A stretch of DNA of 64,000 bases, taken from contig JANFAH010000001.1 of NCBI GenBank assembly GCA_024663395.1, forward strand, positions 310,001 through 374,000, given 5' to 3'. How positions within the stretch are numbered: the first letter of the stretch is position 1; each line of letters starts with the position of its first letter. The DNA is from Pisolithus tinctorius (taxonomy: Eukaryota > Basidiomycota > Agaricomycetes > Boletales > Pisolithaceae). The notes below the pieces were generated by a model. That model made no database searches. It was not told the DNA's origin and worked only from the letters and a program-made list of their open reading frames with translations. The translations under genes and the position numbers were made by a program. Shown here piece after piece: positions 53,030-63,535 of the stretch.

Positions 53030-56000
53030 CTACGTTGTGTTACGTTTGTGAACCTCACCGAATGTGCTTTGTAGACGTCTGGTGGTTGCTATAAACTTGA
53101 GAAGGTGGGGTCGAGCTTTTGCGTTGGAGAGGAGGAACGCCTTAGAGGTGGCGTCCCTACCCAGTGCATTTTGCAGTACGTGTCTTTCCCTGTTGTATCT
53201 AGTACATTGGAAAAGATAGTGGTGCACGTTCTCCAGGTAGTTTCCTTTGCACTGCGTACATGCTGGGGAGTCGCTTCGTTTGAAACGGTGAAGGTGGCTG
53301 TTTAACGGAACGTGTCCTGTGCGTAGTTGGATGAGGAGACTTGTTTGCTTCTTGGGAAGGGACGCTGTTAACTTGACGAAGGAGTTGCCCGGTAGGAGTG
53401 GGTCTATTGACGCCAGTCTGCTGTATCGCGGTGACCTTTTCCAGGTTTTGTTCCATATGGCTTTCAGTTTCGTGTTGTAGGCTTGTTTGAGGGCAGACAC
53501 ACTGAGGGGGAGTTGTTCTTTGAGCGTCGGTGGTAGATTTCCCGTTGGGCTGTTAGAGTGTGTTCCTTTCGCTGCTATTTTAGCCTCTCTGTCCGCTAGT
53601 TCGTTACCTTCTATCTCCATGTGCCCTGCGATCCAGCGGACGGTGACGCTTCTTCTTGTCAGTCGTTCTTTGTTGAGGGCATTTTGTATCATCGATCTGG
53701 CGTGCGTCAGTAGATAATGTCCTGGTCTGGCTGATGGTCTCTCACTCGATTTGATTACCGCTTGGTTATCCACTAGAATTGTTGCTGGGTAGGTGACCTC
53801 GTCTCTGGTGCCGAGGAGATGTGCTGCTAGCAGTAGTGCCGTTGCTTCGGCTTCGAATACCATGTGTTGAGATGCGCTGCCTAGATGATAGCGTAGGGTC
53901 ACGATGTGTTGGTAGTCCACGTATAGTATTGCTGCTGCGCCTACGCCGTCTTCCGTGCAAGAGCCGTCTGTGAAGATCATCGTGCGTTCCTTGAGTTTTT
54001 CGAATTCCTTGATTGCGTCTTTTTTATTTTGGGCTATGGCTGTTGTGTGCGAGGGGACGGCGTTAGGTGGAATTGGGCATGGGTGGATAGTTTCGACACG
54101 CTCTGGGTTAACTTTTAGGTCATGTAGGAGGCGATGTATTGATGATCTGTGGCGTTTTGCGTTGGTCTTTCCTATCCTCTTTACGTGCGCGTGGAGTGGG
54201 TGAGTGCTGGGTAGTGAGGAGACGCGTAGGGATGCTCTATAGAGCGTTTGTTGTACGAGCAGAGGTGCTGGTTGAATATTAGCGTGCGCTAACAGGGCGT
54301 CAGTGGGGGTCGTTCTCATAGCGCCTGTGGCTGCTATGGCTGCTGTTCTTTGGATTGTCAGTATGCGTTTCACTATGCCTTTTGAACCTCTGGTTCTGGT
54401 CGTGAGGTCTCTGGAGTAGGCTGGGCGGATCCATACCGGTGCCGTGTACATTACCTTCGGGACTACTGCTGCTTGGTAGAGTTGTCGCATGAGCTTCGTA
54501 GGTATGCCCCATGATGTTGCCGATATTCTCCTTAGGAGGAGCGCTTGTTTTGTTCCTTTCGCTATTGCTTGTGCTGCTTGCGTCTTCCATCTTAGCTCGT
54601 GATCGAGGATGACGCCTAGGAATCTGTGGGTGGTCACTGGGGTGATTGCGGCGTTTCTTATCATCATCGTCGGTCTAGGTTTGTTCCTGTTGAGCGTGAA
54701 GTCCATCAGTGCAAATTTAGTTGTTTCGAAGCGGGAATTGTGTTGGTTGGACCAGTCGTAGCCTCCGTTTTCCCTTTCCATCATGTTCAGTAGCGTGTAG
54801 TGGGTGTCTTCGAAAGTTTTGCCGATGGCTATAAGTGCTGTGTTGTCTACGAAAGCGAGTGTTAGTTCTTTGTTTCCCTTGGCTATGTCTGCTAGATCCG
54901 AACTGTAGATGACATATAGTATCATCGATAGTGGGTCACCTTGTCCTATTCCGTTCTTGATGTGTACCCAGTTTGATATGTAGTCATCGAATCGTAGTCT
55001 GGTTTTCCTGTTTGTTAGTAAGCGTTCGGTGAATTGTACTATTTCCCTTGGGAGTCGTCTTTTCCTCATGTTGTGTAGGAGCCGGTCTGTGACTGCGTTC
55101 GGGAAAGCTCCTTCTATGTCTAGGAACAGGGCGGATACCACGCGTTTTTGTCGCCACGCGTGTCGTATGGTGGCTTCGAGTAGTAGCAATGAGTCTTCGG
55201 TCGAGCGGCCCGGTCTGCCTCCGAAGTGTGTGGCCGGGAGTAGTTGGTGATCTTCTAGGATGTGGGTGGTGCGTTCGGCGACTATAGCTGATAGGAGTTT
55301 TGCGGTGGTGTTGAGTAGCGCTATTGGGCGGTAAGCTTTTGGTGTCGTGTAGTCTGGCTTGCCCGGTTTCCTGAGTATGACTGTTGTTGATTCCCGCCAT
55401 GGTTCATAGTAGGTTCGGAGTGTGAACACTGCGTTAAAAAGGTGTAGTAAGTGGTCCTGAAGCGACGGAGATTTTTGGAAGACGATGTTAGCTACGCCAT
55501 CTGGGCCCGGTGCTTTGTAGGGACTTAGGTTTTTGATGGTGCGTGCGAGTTGGTCTTTTGTAATGGGAGTCCATCTCGTTACCGGGTCTGGATAGTCGTA
55601 GTTTTGTGGGACTGTCGATTGTGCCGGGGGCGGCGGGAATAGGGCTTTTGCGAACAGTTGGCTCTTGTTTTCGTTGGAGCTGACCGTGTGTGTGTTTCCG
55701 TGTTCGTCTGTGGTTTTTAGTGCGGGTATTCGTGATTTGCTGCCGTCGCCATATGGTTTGGATATGTATCCGTTTGCTGTCCACAGCTCTTCGCTTCCTG
55801 CTTCCTCGAGCCAGTCTCTCCAGTGATTTCTTTTGGCGTCCTTGATGGCTTTGTCGTATTCCCTTGCTTTTTCCTTCCGTGACCTGTGGCTATCGTGATC
55901 GCGTATGGCTCTGAACGTGAAGGAGGCTTTACTTAGCGTCTTTAGTTCCTTGCGTAGTGATGTTAGTTCTTTCGTCCACCATCGTTTAGTGTGCGGGTGG

Positions 56001-56962
56001 GGGCGTGTTCTCGGTACTTCTTTTTCCAGTGTCGTCTGTAGGGCCGCTTCGATACCCTTTGCCTTTCTTTGGAACTCTTGCTCGTCAGTTATTACCGTCG
56101 GTGGACCGATTTTGGCTAGTTCCTTCTTCAGAGTGTTGTTGAATTTTTTCCAGTCTACCTCACGATAGTTGAGCACAGGGATCGACGGGGACGGTGTTAG
56201 CGACGTGTCGATGCTCGTCAGGATTGGAACGTGGTCGGTGTTGGGGCCTCGGTCTTCTGGGCTTGTGCTGCAGCTGACGAGGCTTTCTAGGGCTAATTCC
56301 GTGCAGAAGACGTTGTCTGGTCGCGTCCAGTTTCCAGAGGACGACGATTGCAGGGTGGGTATGCCCTTAGGCAGTGCTTGGATCATGGCGTAGTCTGCCG
56401 TTAGCTCGAGTAGCTTCTGTGCTGAGGTGAGGGCTGTAGTCGTGAAGAGGTGATGGTTCCGGTCCTCGTCCCAGAGAGGGTGGTGCCTGTTGAAGTCTCC
56501 TAGCCATATCATTTGGTCGTCTTCTGTCGGCCGGATGTTCCTGATGTTGTCGGCGAGGAAGGAGCCCATCGCTTCTACTGTGCGGTCGTGCGTGCAGTCG
56601 TTGTATACGTTGAACAGGGTATATATGCCCTTCGAGGTTCTAATGCGTGTTACGACTACGTCCGGGGAGGGGAAGTCGATCTGTTCCCAGGTGTTAGTGC
56701 TTATCATAGCGTTAATTAGTGTTACTGCTCTTGGTCTGCTGTTCTGCGTTAGTTTGGTTGATGGGTATACCACTTTCCAGTGGGTGTTGGCTCGTATGTT
56801 GCCAATTTGGTCTATTGGGGGTTCTTGTAGTGTTATTATGTCCCAGTCTTTTGCTATTTCGCTGTTAATTAATGAGTGAAGTGCGGTGTGGGATGTGTTG
56901 AGGTTCTGTTGCCAGATGCGTAGTTTGGGTGTCGCGTTGCTTTGTGTCGTGTGTTCAGTCAT
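53030..56962 (-). CDS. LINE-2 ORF2 (endonuclease, RT, RNase H), 1310 residues
   Basis: Uninterrupted. N-terminal APE-like endonuclease (IWQQNLNTS, ITLQEPPIDQIG, MIWLGDFNRHHPLWD, TDHVPIL), reverse transcriptase (SPYKAPGPDGVANIVF, GIGQGDPLSMILYV), RNase H (IFTDGSCTEDGVGAAAI, DNQAVIKSSERP, RWIAGHMEIEGNELADREAKI) and a C-terminal Cys/His cluster (CTQCKGNYLENVHHYLFQC). The catalytic box reads LAFVDNTALIA: the second catalytic Asp is Asn (codon AAC, 54842-54844), where LINE-1 has FVDD. Polymerisation should be lost, although the ORF is open. Its ATG overlaps the ORF1 stop as ATGACTGA. Confidence 0.93.
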   Translation of the reverse strand: MTEHTTQSNATPKLRIWQQNLNTSHTALHSLINSEIAKDWDIITLQEPPIDQIGNIRANTHWKVVYPSTKLTQNSRPRAVTLINAMISTNTWEQIDFPSPDVVVTRIRTSKGIYTLFNVYNDCTHDRTVEAMGSFLADNIRNIRPTEDDQMIWLGDFNRHHPLWDEDRNHHLFTTTALTSAQKLLELTADYAMIQALPKGIPTLQSSSSGNWTRPDNVFCTELALESLVSCSTSPEDRGPNTDHVPILTSIDTSLTPSPSIPVLNYREVDWKKFNNTLKKELAKIGPPTVITDEQEFQRKAKGIEAALQTTLEKEVPRTRPHPHTKRWWTKELTSLRKELKTLSKASFTFRAIRDHDSHRSRKEKAREYDKAIKDAKRNHWRDWLEEAGSEELWTANGYISKPYGDGSKSRIPALKTTDEHGNTHTVSSNENKSQLFAKALFPPPPAQSTVPQNYDYPDPVTRWTPITKDQLARTIKNLSPYKAPGPDGVANIVFQKSPSLQDHLLHLFNAVFTLRTYYEPWRESTTVILRKPGKPDYTTPKAYRPIALLNTTAKLLSAIVAERTTHILEDHQLLPATHFGGRPGRSTEDSLLLLEATIRHAWRQKRVVSALFLDIEGAFPNAVTDRLLHNMRKRRLPREIVQFTERLLTNRKTRLRFDDYISNWVHIKNGIGQGDPLSMILYVIYSSDLADIAKGNKELTLAFVDNTALIAIGKTFEDTHYTLLNMMERENGGYDWSNQHNSRFETTKFALMDFTLNRNKPRPTMMIRNAAITPVTTHRFLGVILDHELRWKTQAAQAIAKGTKQALLLRRISATSWGIPTKLMRQLYQAAVVPKVMYTAPVWIRPAYSRDLTTRTRGSKGIVKRILTIQRTAAIAATGAMRTTPTDALLAHANIQPAPLLVQQTLYRASLRVSSLPSTHPLHAHVKRIGKTNAKRHRSSIHRLLHDLKVNPERVETIHPCPIPPNAVPSHTTAIAQNKKDAIKEFEKLKERTMIFTDGSCTEDGVGAAAILYVDYQHIVTLRYHLGSASQHMVFEAEATALLLAAHLLGTRDEVTYPATILVDNQAVIKSSERPSARPGHYLLTHARSMIQNALNKERLTRRSVTVRWIAGHMEIEGNELADREAKIAAKGTHSNSPTGNLPPTLKEQLPLSVSALKQAYNTKLKAIWNKTWKRSPRYSRLASIDPLLPGNSFVKLTASLPKKQTSLLIQLRTGHVPLNSHLHRFKRSDSPACTQCKGNYLENVHHYLFQCTRYNRERHVLQNALGRDATSKAFLLSNAKARPHLLKFIATTRRLQSTFGEVHKRNTT

Positions 56963-58814
56963 TGGTTACGGCTGTGGGGGGGGTTGGGTTTTCTGGCTGT
57001 GGGTTCATAGTCGGGGGCGGTAGGGGTTGAGTTTGGGAGGGGATCAGGGTGGGTGGGTTGTTGTGGGTGAAGTAGCGCATGAGTGGGCCACCTCTCCCTC
57101 CTCGTAGTCTAGTTTGGCCGCGTCTTGGTGGATTGGGACGGATAGTTGCTCCCTCCCCTAGCGTCATTTGTCTGAATTGGTTTTGGTTTGCTTGTTGCGA
57201 GGTTTGTGGTCTTGTTGGTGCGATCAGGATTGTCGGGCGCGGGGGTAGCTCGACATGGGTCCACTCTTCCGACGTCGGGAAGTATGGCATTCTATTTTCT
57301 GGGGTGCAGTCGTCCATTGCGTTGCGTTTCCTCGCGAAGTCTGGGCAGCTTCTGTCAGCGCTGGTGTGGGTGTCGTTTTGGCAGTTGACGCAGTATCTGG
57401 TGGATGAATCGCAGTCTTGTGTTCGATGGGGTAGAGCGCATATGCCGCAGGTGTCTGTAGTTTGCTTGCAGTCCCTTGCGAGGTGTCCGATGCGTTGACA
57501 TTTGAGGCATCTAATCGGTTCTTTCTTGTCCTTATGGGGTCTCAGCCTGTCTAGTCCCCAGTAGAAGCCATCTCTGAGGAGTTGATTGGCAGTCTCTGGG
57601 GAGGTAAAGGAGGCGAGCACGTGGGCCACTCGTTGGTTTGGGATGCGCTTTGCCGGGTCTTTGATCCATCTGATTTGAGCGATTGAGCCGTGTGGGATGT
57701 TGTTTTCGCTTTCCATGTCGCGTAGGGTATCTGGGTTATCTGTGTCAGTCGAGATTGGGAGGAATGGTATTACGATGTTATAGTGACGATCTTTGATCAT
57801 AGCCTCGCCTCCAAGTGTTGCAAGGAATTTTTCTTTGTTGGAGGGCGATTTGATCCATTCGACCGCTTCATGGCTGCTGAGCTCGATGAGTATGCCGTTG
57901 TTGCGTAGCTGTGTGATTGATTTCAGCTGCATGTCCGGGCCGTCTATTTGGTCTACTGCTTCCAGTGCCTGTTTGATCGTGTCTACTACGGTTTCTCTCG
58001 AAGAGGAGCTGTTGAGCGCGGGGTGATTGCTGTTGGGGTCTATCAGTATTTGCCGCTCCTTGATGGCAGCATGGGCCTTAGCGTATTCTGGTGATAACCG
58101 TTTGCCTAGAGGTATCTGGTTTGAGTTGGATGCTGTCGAAGTTAGAGCATCTTTGTAGGGCGTGAGACGGGTGGTGGTGGGGATCTGGTTAGTTAGCTGG
58201 TTTTTCATATCTTCTAGTGTCGATTTGATCGTGCCCATATCTGTTATCAGTTCTTGTACCTTTCCTTCGAGTTGGTGCGGGTCTTGGTTGGCGGGTGGGG
58301 TCGTGATTGACTCTACGTTCCTGGCGATGTTGTCGTTAAGCGATTTTGCGTTTTCGTTGGTTTTTTCTAGGTTGTCGGCAGCTGTGAGGATCTTAGCAAT
58401 TTGGGGGGAGATGGCGGCTACGACTGAGGTTTCTATTTTGTCTGTTACGGATCTAGTGATGGCTTCAGCTATTTCTGACGTGGCAAGTTCTCTGACCAGG
58501 TATGCTGTGGCGCGGATGGCTGATCTAATCGTGTTGTTTACTCCCTTAGATTGCGAGATGTAGAACAGTGCGTGCGATATATGTTCTGGTGTGGATGGTT
58601 CTCCTTGTACGGTGTACAATTGGTCCAAGAAGATCCTTGCTGTTTCTACGTCTTTGATTTCGGCTTCTGGGTCATTTATGATTTCTTCGAGGGTGAAGCC
58701 GCCGCTTCTGGTGGATTTGCTTGCCTGACTTGGTGCCGATAGGCGGGGTGCTGCCGGGGGTCCAGGCATGGCGTGGGAATTAGACCTCGAGGACATACAC
58801 CCTATCGAGGTCAT
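56955..58814 (-). CDS. LINE-2 ORF1, Gag-like RNA-binding protein, 619 residues
   Basis: Uninterrupted. A Ser/Pro-rich N-terminus is followed by a helical region (likely coiled coil around IAKILTAADNLEKTNEN), an RNA-recognition-like fold (KDRHYNIVIPFLPIS, ANQLLRDGFYWGLDRL), and three Cys/His knuckles: CLKCQRIGHLARDC, CGICALPHRTQDC and CVNCQNDTHTSADRSC. The C-terminus has an Arg/Gly patch (RLRGGRGGP). It binds LINE RNA to form the retrotransposition particle. The start at 58814 was preferred because a homologous ATG exists in LINE-1; the internal ATG of MPGPP is an alternative. Confidence 0.9.
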   Translation of the reverse strand: MTSIGCMSSRSNSHAMPGPPAAPRLSAPSQASKSTRSGGFTLEEIINDPEAEIKDVETARIFLDQLYTVQGEPSTPEHISHALFYISQSKGVNNTIRSAIRATAYLVRELATSEIAEAITRSVTDKIETSVVAAISPQIAKILTAADNLEKTNENAKSLNDNIARNVESITTPPANQDPHQLEGKVQELITDMGTIKSTLEDMKNQLTNQIPTTTRLTPYKDALTSTASNSNQIPLGKRLSPEYAKAHAAIKERQILIDPNSNHPALNSSSSRETVVDTIKQALEAVDQIDGPDMQLKSITQLRNNGILIELSSHEAVEWIKSPSNKEKFLATLGGEAMIKDRHYNIVIPFLPISTDTDNPDTLRDMESENNIPHGSIAQIRWIKDPAKRIPNQRVAHVLASFTSPETANQLLRDGFYWGLDRLRPHKDKKEPIRCLKCQRIGHLARDCKQTTDTCGICALPHRTQDCDSSTRYCVNCQNDTHTSADRSCPDFARKRNAMDDCTPENRMPYFPTSEEWTHVELPPRPTILIAPTRPQTSQQANQNQFRQMTLGEGATIRPNPPRRGQTRLRGGRGGPLMRYFTHNNPPTLIPSQTQPLPPPTMNPQPENPTPPTAVTND

Positions 58815-59011
58815 ATAGCAGGGGCTGGGGTTTGTTGGGGTTGTCAGTTGCGGTTTTCTTGGGTGCCAGTGGCTTTAGTTCTAGGAAGATGCTGTTTTTA
58901 CGTCGCTGTTACCGCAACGGGCTCTGCTGTGTTGGCTGGCGCGACGAGTCCTGAAAAATTTTTCGGGGTCCTAGTCGGGGTGCCACGTGGAGCGGAGTCA
59001 AGAGCAGTCCT

Positions 59012-59849
59012 TCTTGAGGATGTTGTTGAACTTTTTCCAATCGACCTCGCGGAAGTTATGTGACGGGGGAGACGTGGACGGCGAGAGGGATGTCTCAAGG
59101 CATGTCAGGATCGGTACGTGGTCAGTGTTGGGGCCACGGTTTTCCGGGCTGGTGTCGCAGCTGATTAAGTCTTCTAGCATGGTATCTGTGCAGAAGGCGT
59201 TGTCCGGTCTTGTCCAGTTGCCTGTGGACGACGACTGCAGGGTGGGGGTTCCCTTGGGTAGCATCTGGGTCATGCCGTAGTCCGCTATTAGTTCGAGCAG
59301 CTTTTGAGCTGACGCGAGCGCCGCTGTAGTGAAGAGGTGGTGGTTGCGCGCCTCGTCCCACATGGGATGGTGCCTGTTGAAGTCACCTAACCATAGCATT
59401 TGATCGCTCACCGTACACCTGATGTCCCTTATGTTGGCGGCTAGGAAGGTGCTTATGCTTTCTATCGTTCGATCGTGCGTGCAGTCGTTGTACACGTTGA
59501 AGAGGGTGTACGTGCCCTTTGTGGTTCTCAACCGCGTTACGACGACGTCCGCAGAGGGGAATTCAATCTGTTCCCAGGTGTTAGTACTTATTTTTGAACT
59601 TATGAGGGTTACCGCTCGTGGTTTGGTGTTCTGTGTCATTTTCTTCGTCGGGTATACTACTCTCCAGTGGGTGTTGGCTCGCGTATTGCCGATTTGATCG
59701 ACCGGTGGTTCTTGCAGGGCGATTATGTCCCAGTTGTCTGCTAGTTGGCTGTTGATTAACGAGTGCAGGGCTATGTGGGAGGTGTTAAGGTTTTGTTGCC
59801 AGATTCGTAGTTTGGTTAACGTGTTGGATGGTGTTGGGTCTTCAGACAT
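59012..59849 (-). CDS. LINE-1 ORF2, N-terminal endonuclease part
   Basis: APE-like endonuclease with IALQEPPVDQIGNTRANTHW, MLWLGDFNRHHPMWD and PNTDHVPILTC, ending at the LINE-2 junction (FNNILKK). The ATG overlaps the ORF1 stop as ATGTCTGA. The frame resumes at 52388. Confidence 0.9.
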
Positions 59850-61707
59850 TGATTAGCGGTGGGGTTGGGTTCAAGTCTTCGGGCTGGGATATGGTTTCTG
59901 GGGTGGGACGGGTTGGGAGAGGGATGGGCGTATGTGTGGGTGCGGTGTTGTATAAGACGTTGTGGCGGATGGGTGGGCCACCTCTTCCTCCTCGAGTTCT
60001 GTTGGGGAGACCGCGTCTTGGTGGTCTGGATCTGAGGTTCATCGCCTCTCCTAGCGTTATTTGCCTGAGCGGACCGTTGTTGGCGGGTGGTATGGTTGGG
60101 GGCCTTGTAGGTACGATGGGGTTCGTTGAGCGGGTTGGAAGTTCTACGTGTGTCCATTCCTCCGAAGTGGGGAAGTATGGCATGCGGTTTTCTGGCGTGC
60201 GTTCGTCCATTGCGTTGCGTCTTTTGATGAGGTCCGGGCAGTTTCTGTCTTCGCTGGCGTGGGTATTGTTTTGGCAGTTGACGCAGAAGGGGGCGGGGGT
60301 GGGGGTGTTGCATTCTCGAGTATGGTGTGGCTGGGCGCAGATGCCGCAGGTGTCGGTTGTTTCGTTGCAGTCCCTTGCGAGATGGCCTATGCGCTGGCAT
60401 TTGAGGCATCGGACTGGTTCCTTTTTATCTTTGTGCGGGCGTAGCCTGTCGAGACCCCAGTATAGTCCGTCTTTTAAGAGTTGGTTGGCGACCTCGGGGG
60501 AGGTGATGGACGCGAGAGCGTGAGCTACTCGTTGATTGGGGGTGCGTTTGGCTGGGTCTTTTATCCATTTGATTCTAGCGATTGAGCCCTGCGGGATGTT
60601 GTTCTCGTTTTCCATGTCGCGGAGCGTGTCTTGGTTGTCAGTTTCGGTTGTAATGGGTAGGAAGGGGATTACTATGTTGTAGTGTCTGTCCTTGATCGCT
60701 ACGTCTCCGCCTAGTTTTGCGAGGAAGGTCGTCTTGTTGGCTGGTTCTTTGATCCATGCCACTGCTTCTTGGTTGTTGAATTCGAGGAGTATGCTGTTAC
60801 TGTGTAGACGTGCAATTGATTTGAGTTGCATGCTGGGTCCATCCACTCGGTCTATTGTTTCTAGCGCTTGTTTGATTAGGTCGATGGTGGACTCCCTTGT
60901 TGCGGAGTTGTTCAGGAGGGGGTGATCACTGTTGGGGTCGATTAGTAGCTGCCGTTCTTTAATAGCTGCGTGAGCCTTAGCGTATTCCGGTGCCAAACGT
61001 TTTCCTAACGGGATGTGGTTTGGGTTGGCTGGCGTCGATGCTAAGGCGTCCTTGTATGGTGTGGGGAAAGCGGGGGGTTGGACCTTGATGTGGTTCTTCA
61101 CGTCCTCTAGTGCCGTCTTCACCGTGTTCATGTCTTCGATCAGGTTTTTAACATGGTCTTCTAGTTGAGTAGTGGCCGTGCAGTCGGGAGTGCTAGCTAT
61201 CAGCTCGAGCTTCTTGATGGTGTCGTCGTTGGTGGACTTCATGTTCTCGTTGGTTTTTTCCAAGTTCTCGGCAGCTGAAAGGACGTTAGCGATCTGAGGG
61301 GAGATGGCGGCTATTACTGATTTCTCTATCTTGCCCGATACCGCTGTGGTGATGGATTCGGCTAACTCCGACGTGGCTAGTTCCCTGACTAGGTATGCTG
61401 TGGCTCGAATTGCTGATCGTAAGGTGTTGTTTACGCCTTTGGATTGCGAGATGTAGAAGAGTGCGTGGGAGATATGCTCCGGGGTGGCCGGTTCACCTTG
61501 TATGGTGTATAGTTGGTCTAGGAAGGTTCTGGCTGTCGCCGCGTCCTTGATTTCTGCTTCTTGGTCATTGATGATTTCGTCGAGTGATAGGCCGCTGCTT
61601 CTGGTGGTTTTACCGGTCTGTGTGGTACTTGTCGCTCAGGGTCCTGGCGGAGGGCCTGGCATGGCGTGGGAATGTGACCTCGCGGACGTTCGTCCAGTCG
61701 AGGTCAT
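59842..61707 (-). pseudogene. LINE-1 ORF1 with one early TGA
   Basis: 621 codons aligned with LINE-2 ORF1. The only lesion is TGA at 61636-61638 after MPGPPPGP, where LINE-2 has Arg. The same helical region, RNA-binding fold, three knuckles (CLKCQRIGHLARDC, CGICAQPHHTREC, CVNCQNNTHASEDRNC) and RGGRGG patch follow. Internal initiation could still give an N-truncated product. Confidence 0.88.
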
Positions 61708-61909
61708 AAAACAGAGAGGGTTGTGGGGGTGGGTGTGGGTGCTGGTTTAGCGGGTACGCTTGTGAGAGTGGCTCTATAGTAACGCTACTGTACGTCGCTG
61801 TTTCTTGCGACGGGCTCAGCTATGCCTGGCCGGAGCAACAAGGTCGAATGAAAAATTTCTTTCGGGGTCCTTGTCGGGGTGCCACGTGGAGCAGAGTCAA
61901 GAAGCGTTC
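61708..61909 (-). other. LINE-1 5' UTR
   Basis: About 200 bp upstream of ORF1. The outermost part shares GCTCCACGTGGCACCCCGAC with the LINE-2 5' end, so both copies look full length. Confidence 0.7.
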
Positions 61910-61920
61910 TGGACTGCATC

Positions 61921-62740
61921 TTGGAACTTGGATATCGTACTGACCGCTCAGGATTTGAAAGTGGCAAATGGTTTTCGACGTTCGCACACTAGAATGATGT
62001 TCCCGTCCTACCAGGCATTTCCCTTGCGTTTTTTCGTGAAAAGGGTTCCCTTGCATCGTGAGGGACGTGAGATTTTTCGAAGTCGACAGGGTTCATCTCG
62101 ACAACCCACCGTGCCATGGCTATCAATCCACAGGAGTCGCCTCTCTTCCCTAATTGTAGGGTTCTCCAATTTCAAAATGCGAATCGTTTTCCATGCGATA
62201 ACTTCCGATCCAGAATTTTATGCCGCGCGGTCGTCCATTGATGGCATGTCCATAGAGCTCTGGTTGCTGGAGCGTGTGGGGGAGCTTCAGGGGTTCCAGG
62301 GTCTGTTCGTCAATGTGGCTTGTTTTGTATTCGACTAAGCGCTGAAGATCTATTAAGGCAAGTTCATATCCACCGTAATGTTCGAACGTTCTCTTCGTGA
62401 CGATCTTTGCAACGAATCGAACGAGAATTTGGGATAATACCTACTTGCGGACCGTGCGTACGAACGATTGACGAGAGTCTGAATTGAAAATGTCTCTCAG
62501 AAGTAGAAGCAAGCGCCTAGGTGTTATACAAACCAGGAATGAAGTCTACGGTACCAATAAAGGCACCGACAACGTCCTGGTACAAGATATCCAAGTGAAG
62601 ATATAACAAGAAGCACAACGGGTCCATGTCCAGAACTCGATACACCGCCATGAAATGCAGACAAGGTCTTTTAATCCGTGTGCTGCTGTTCCCTGCTAAC
62701 ATACCGCTCGCAAGGATTACCGCGCTGTCACATCTCATCT
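61921..62740. other. Unit 2 sequence right of LINE-1, no firm gene
   Basis: Counterpart of 31725-32547 in unit 1. The plus-strand frame that ends at 62338 and the minus-strand frame at 62517-62753 repeat those of unit 1 with small changes; neither resembles a known protein. Confidence 0.5.
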
Positions 62741-63163
62741 TCACAAGCCACATTCACTGGCAGGCACCTCAGTGGCAGTGACTTCCACTCTCCCTAACGC
62801 GCTCGCCTGCCCGTTCGTCAGTACGTTCATCGCCTGCGGTGACACCGTAAACCCATCCTTCGACACATCCAGTGCAAGGACATTAATAGTGTTCTTTGCA
62901 TACGAAATGGCATAACATTTGCCGCAGTTGGCGTCGTTCCAATTCGCGATGGTTGGTGCGCCCCCGAGGTAAGGGAAGTTGGAGAAGGAGCTAAGGGTGG
63001 TGTACCCTTTGCTTTCGAGTCCGTTGGACCCGTCAGAGCAGGCGAGGCTGGAGAGGGGACAACTGGCATCGCCATAGATGGCGTCGTAGGCGAGAAAAGT
63101 GGTCATCTGCCCGAGAACAGGCGTGGAGAGGAAGAAAGCAAATGTGAAGTAGAGGTACAGCAT
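62741..63163 (-). CDS. Cerato-platanin, secreted, copy 2
   Basis: 140 residues, single exon, near-identical to 32548-32970; I see four or five residue differences, three of them around the signal-peptide end and mature N-terminus. Same cysteines, same C-terminal SECGL and same TATATA-like box about 110 bp upstream. Intact. Confidence 0.93.
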   Translation of the reverse strand: MLYLYFTFAFFLSTPVLGQMTTFLAYDAIYGDASCPLSSLACSDGSNGLESKGYTTLSSFSNFPYLGGAPTIANWNDANCGKCYAISYAKNTINVLALDVSKDGFTVSPQAMNVLTNGQASALGRVEVTATEVPASECGL

Positions 63164-63535
63164 TGTCTGTGGATGGCAATTGTCTGGGTCGCAGGGATGA
63201 GGTCGGATGAGGAATTAGGCCTGGCAGACCGAAAGAGGCACGAGACTGGTACAGTATCAAGTCGTCGATGTCTTTATATATTTTCTTATTGCAGGATTAG
63301 GCTTACGCTGGCAGACGGTCATATGGAGATCCATGTGCATGATCCTCGTTTCTCCGGCACCTGTGGAACGGCGGGGATGAGCGGAGCACATGGTAACTTC
63401 GCGCTCGAGAATGTGATACGAACTTCGTTGCGAGGTGGATATGCTTTTCAGTTCCTTCTTTGGAGCACGCTCAAGATGACTTGGCATGTGAAGAAGTGTT
63501 TGGTAAGAAGTCCAAACAGTAGGACTTCGGGAGGC

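Larger units (their letters stand above)
52401..59011 (-). mobile_element. LINE-2: Tad-like non-LTR element nested in LINE-1
   Basis: 6611 bp. The poly(A) end is a T tract of about 32 nt at 52400-52431; the 5' end is at 59011. Target duplication TCTTGAGGATGT at 52389-52400 and 59012-59023. It entered the endonuclease-RT linker of LINE-1 ORF2. ORF1 and ORF2 are both full length. A second T tract (52842-52861) lies inside the 3' UTR. The same family as LINE-1, sharing 5' and 3' UTR motifs. Confidence 0.95.
38669..61909 (-). mobile_element. LINE-1: Tad-like non-LTR retrotransposon with nested insertions, TSD TGGACTGCATC
   Basis: The 3' end is a 29-nt T tract (38669-38697, poly(A) on the coding strand) and the 5' end lies at 61909. 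TGGACTGCATC (11 bp, possibly extended by TT) flanks it at 38658-38668 and 61910-61920, and unit 1 keeps the empty site at 31714-31724. ORF1 and ORF2 are on the minus strand. Gypsy-3 (39891-49925) and LINE-2 (52401-59011) are nested in ORF2; without them it is about 6.6 kb, the same as LINE-2. ORF1 carries one TGA. Confidence 0.93.
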
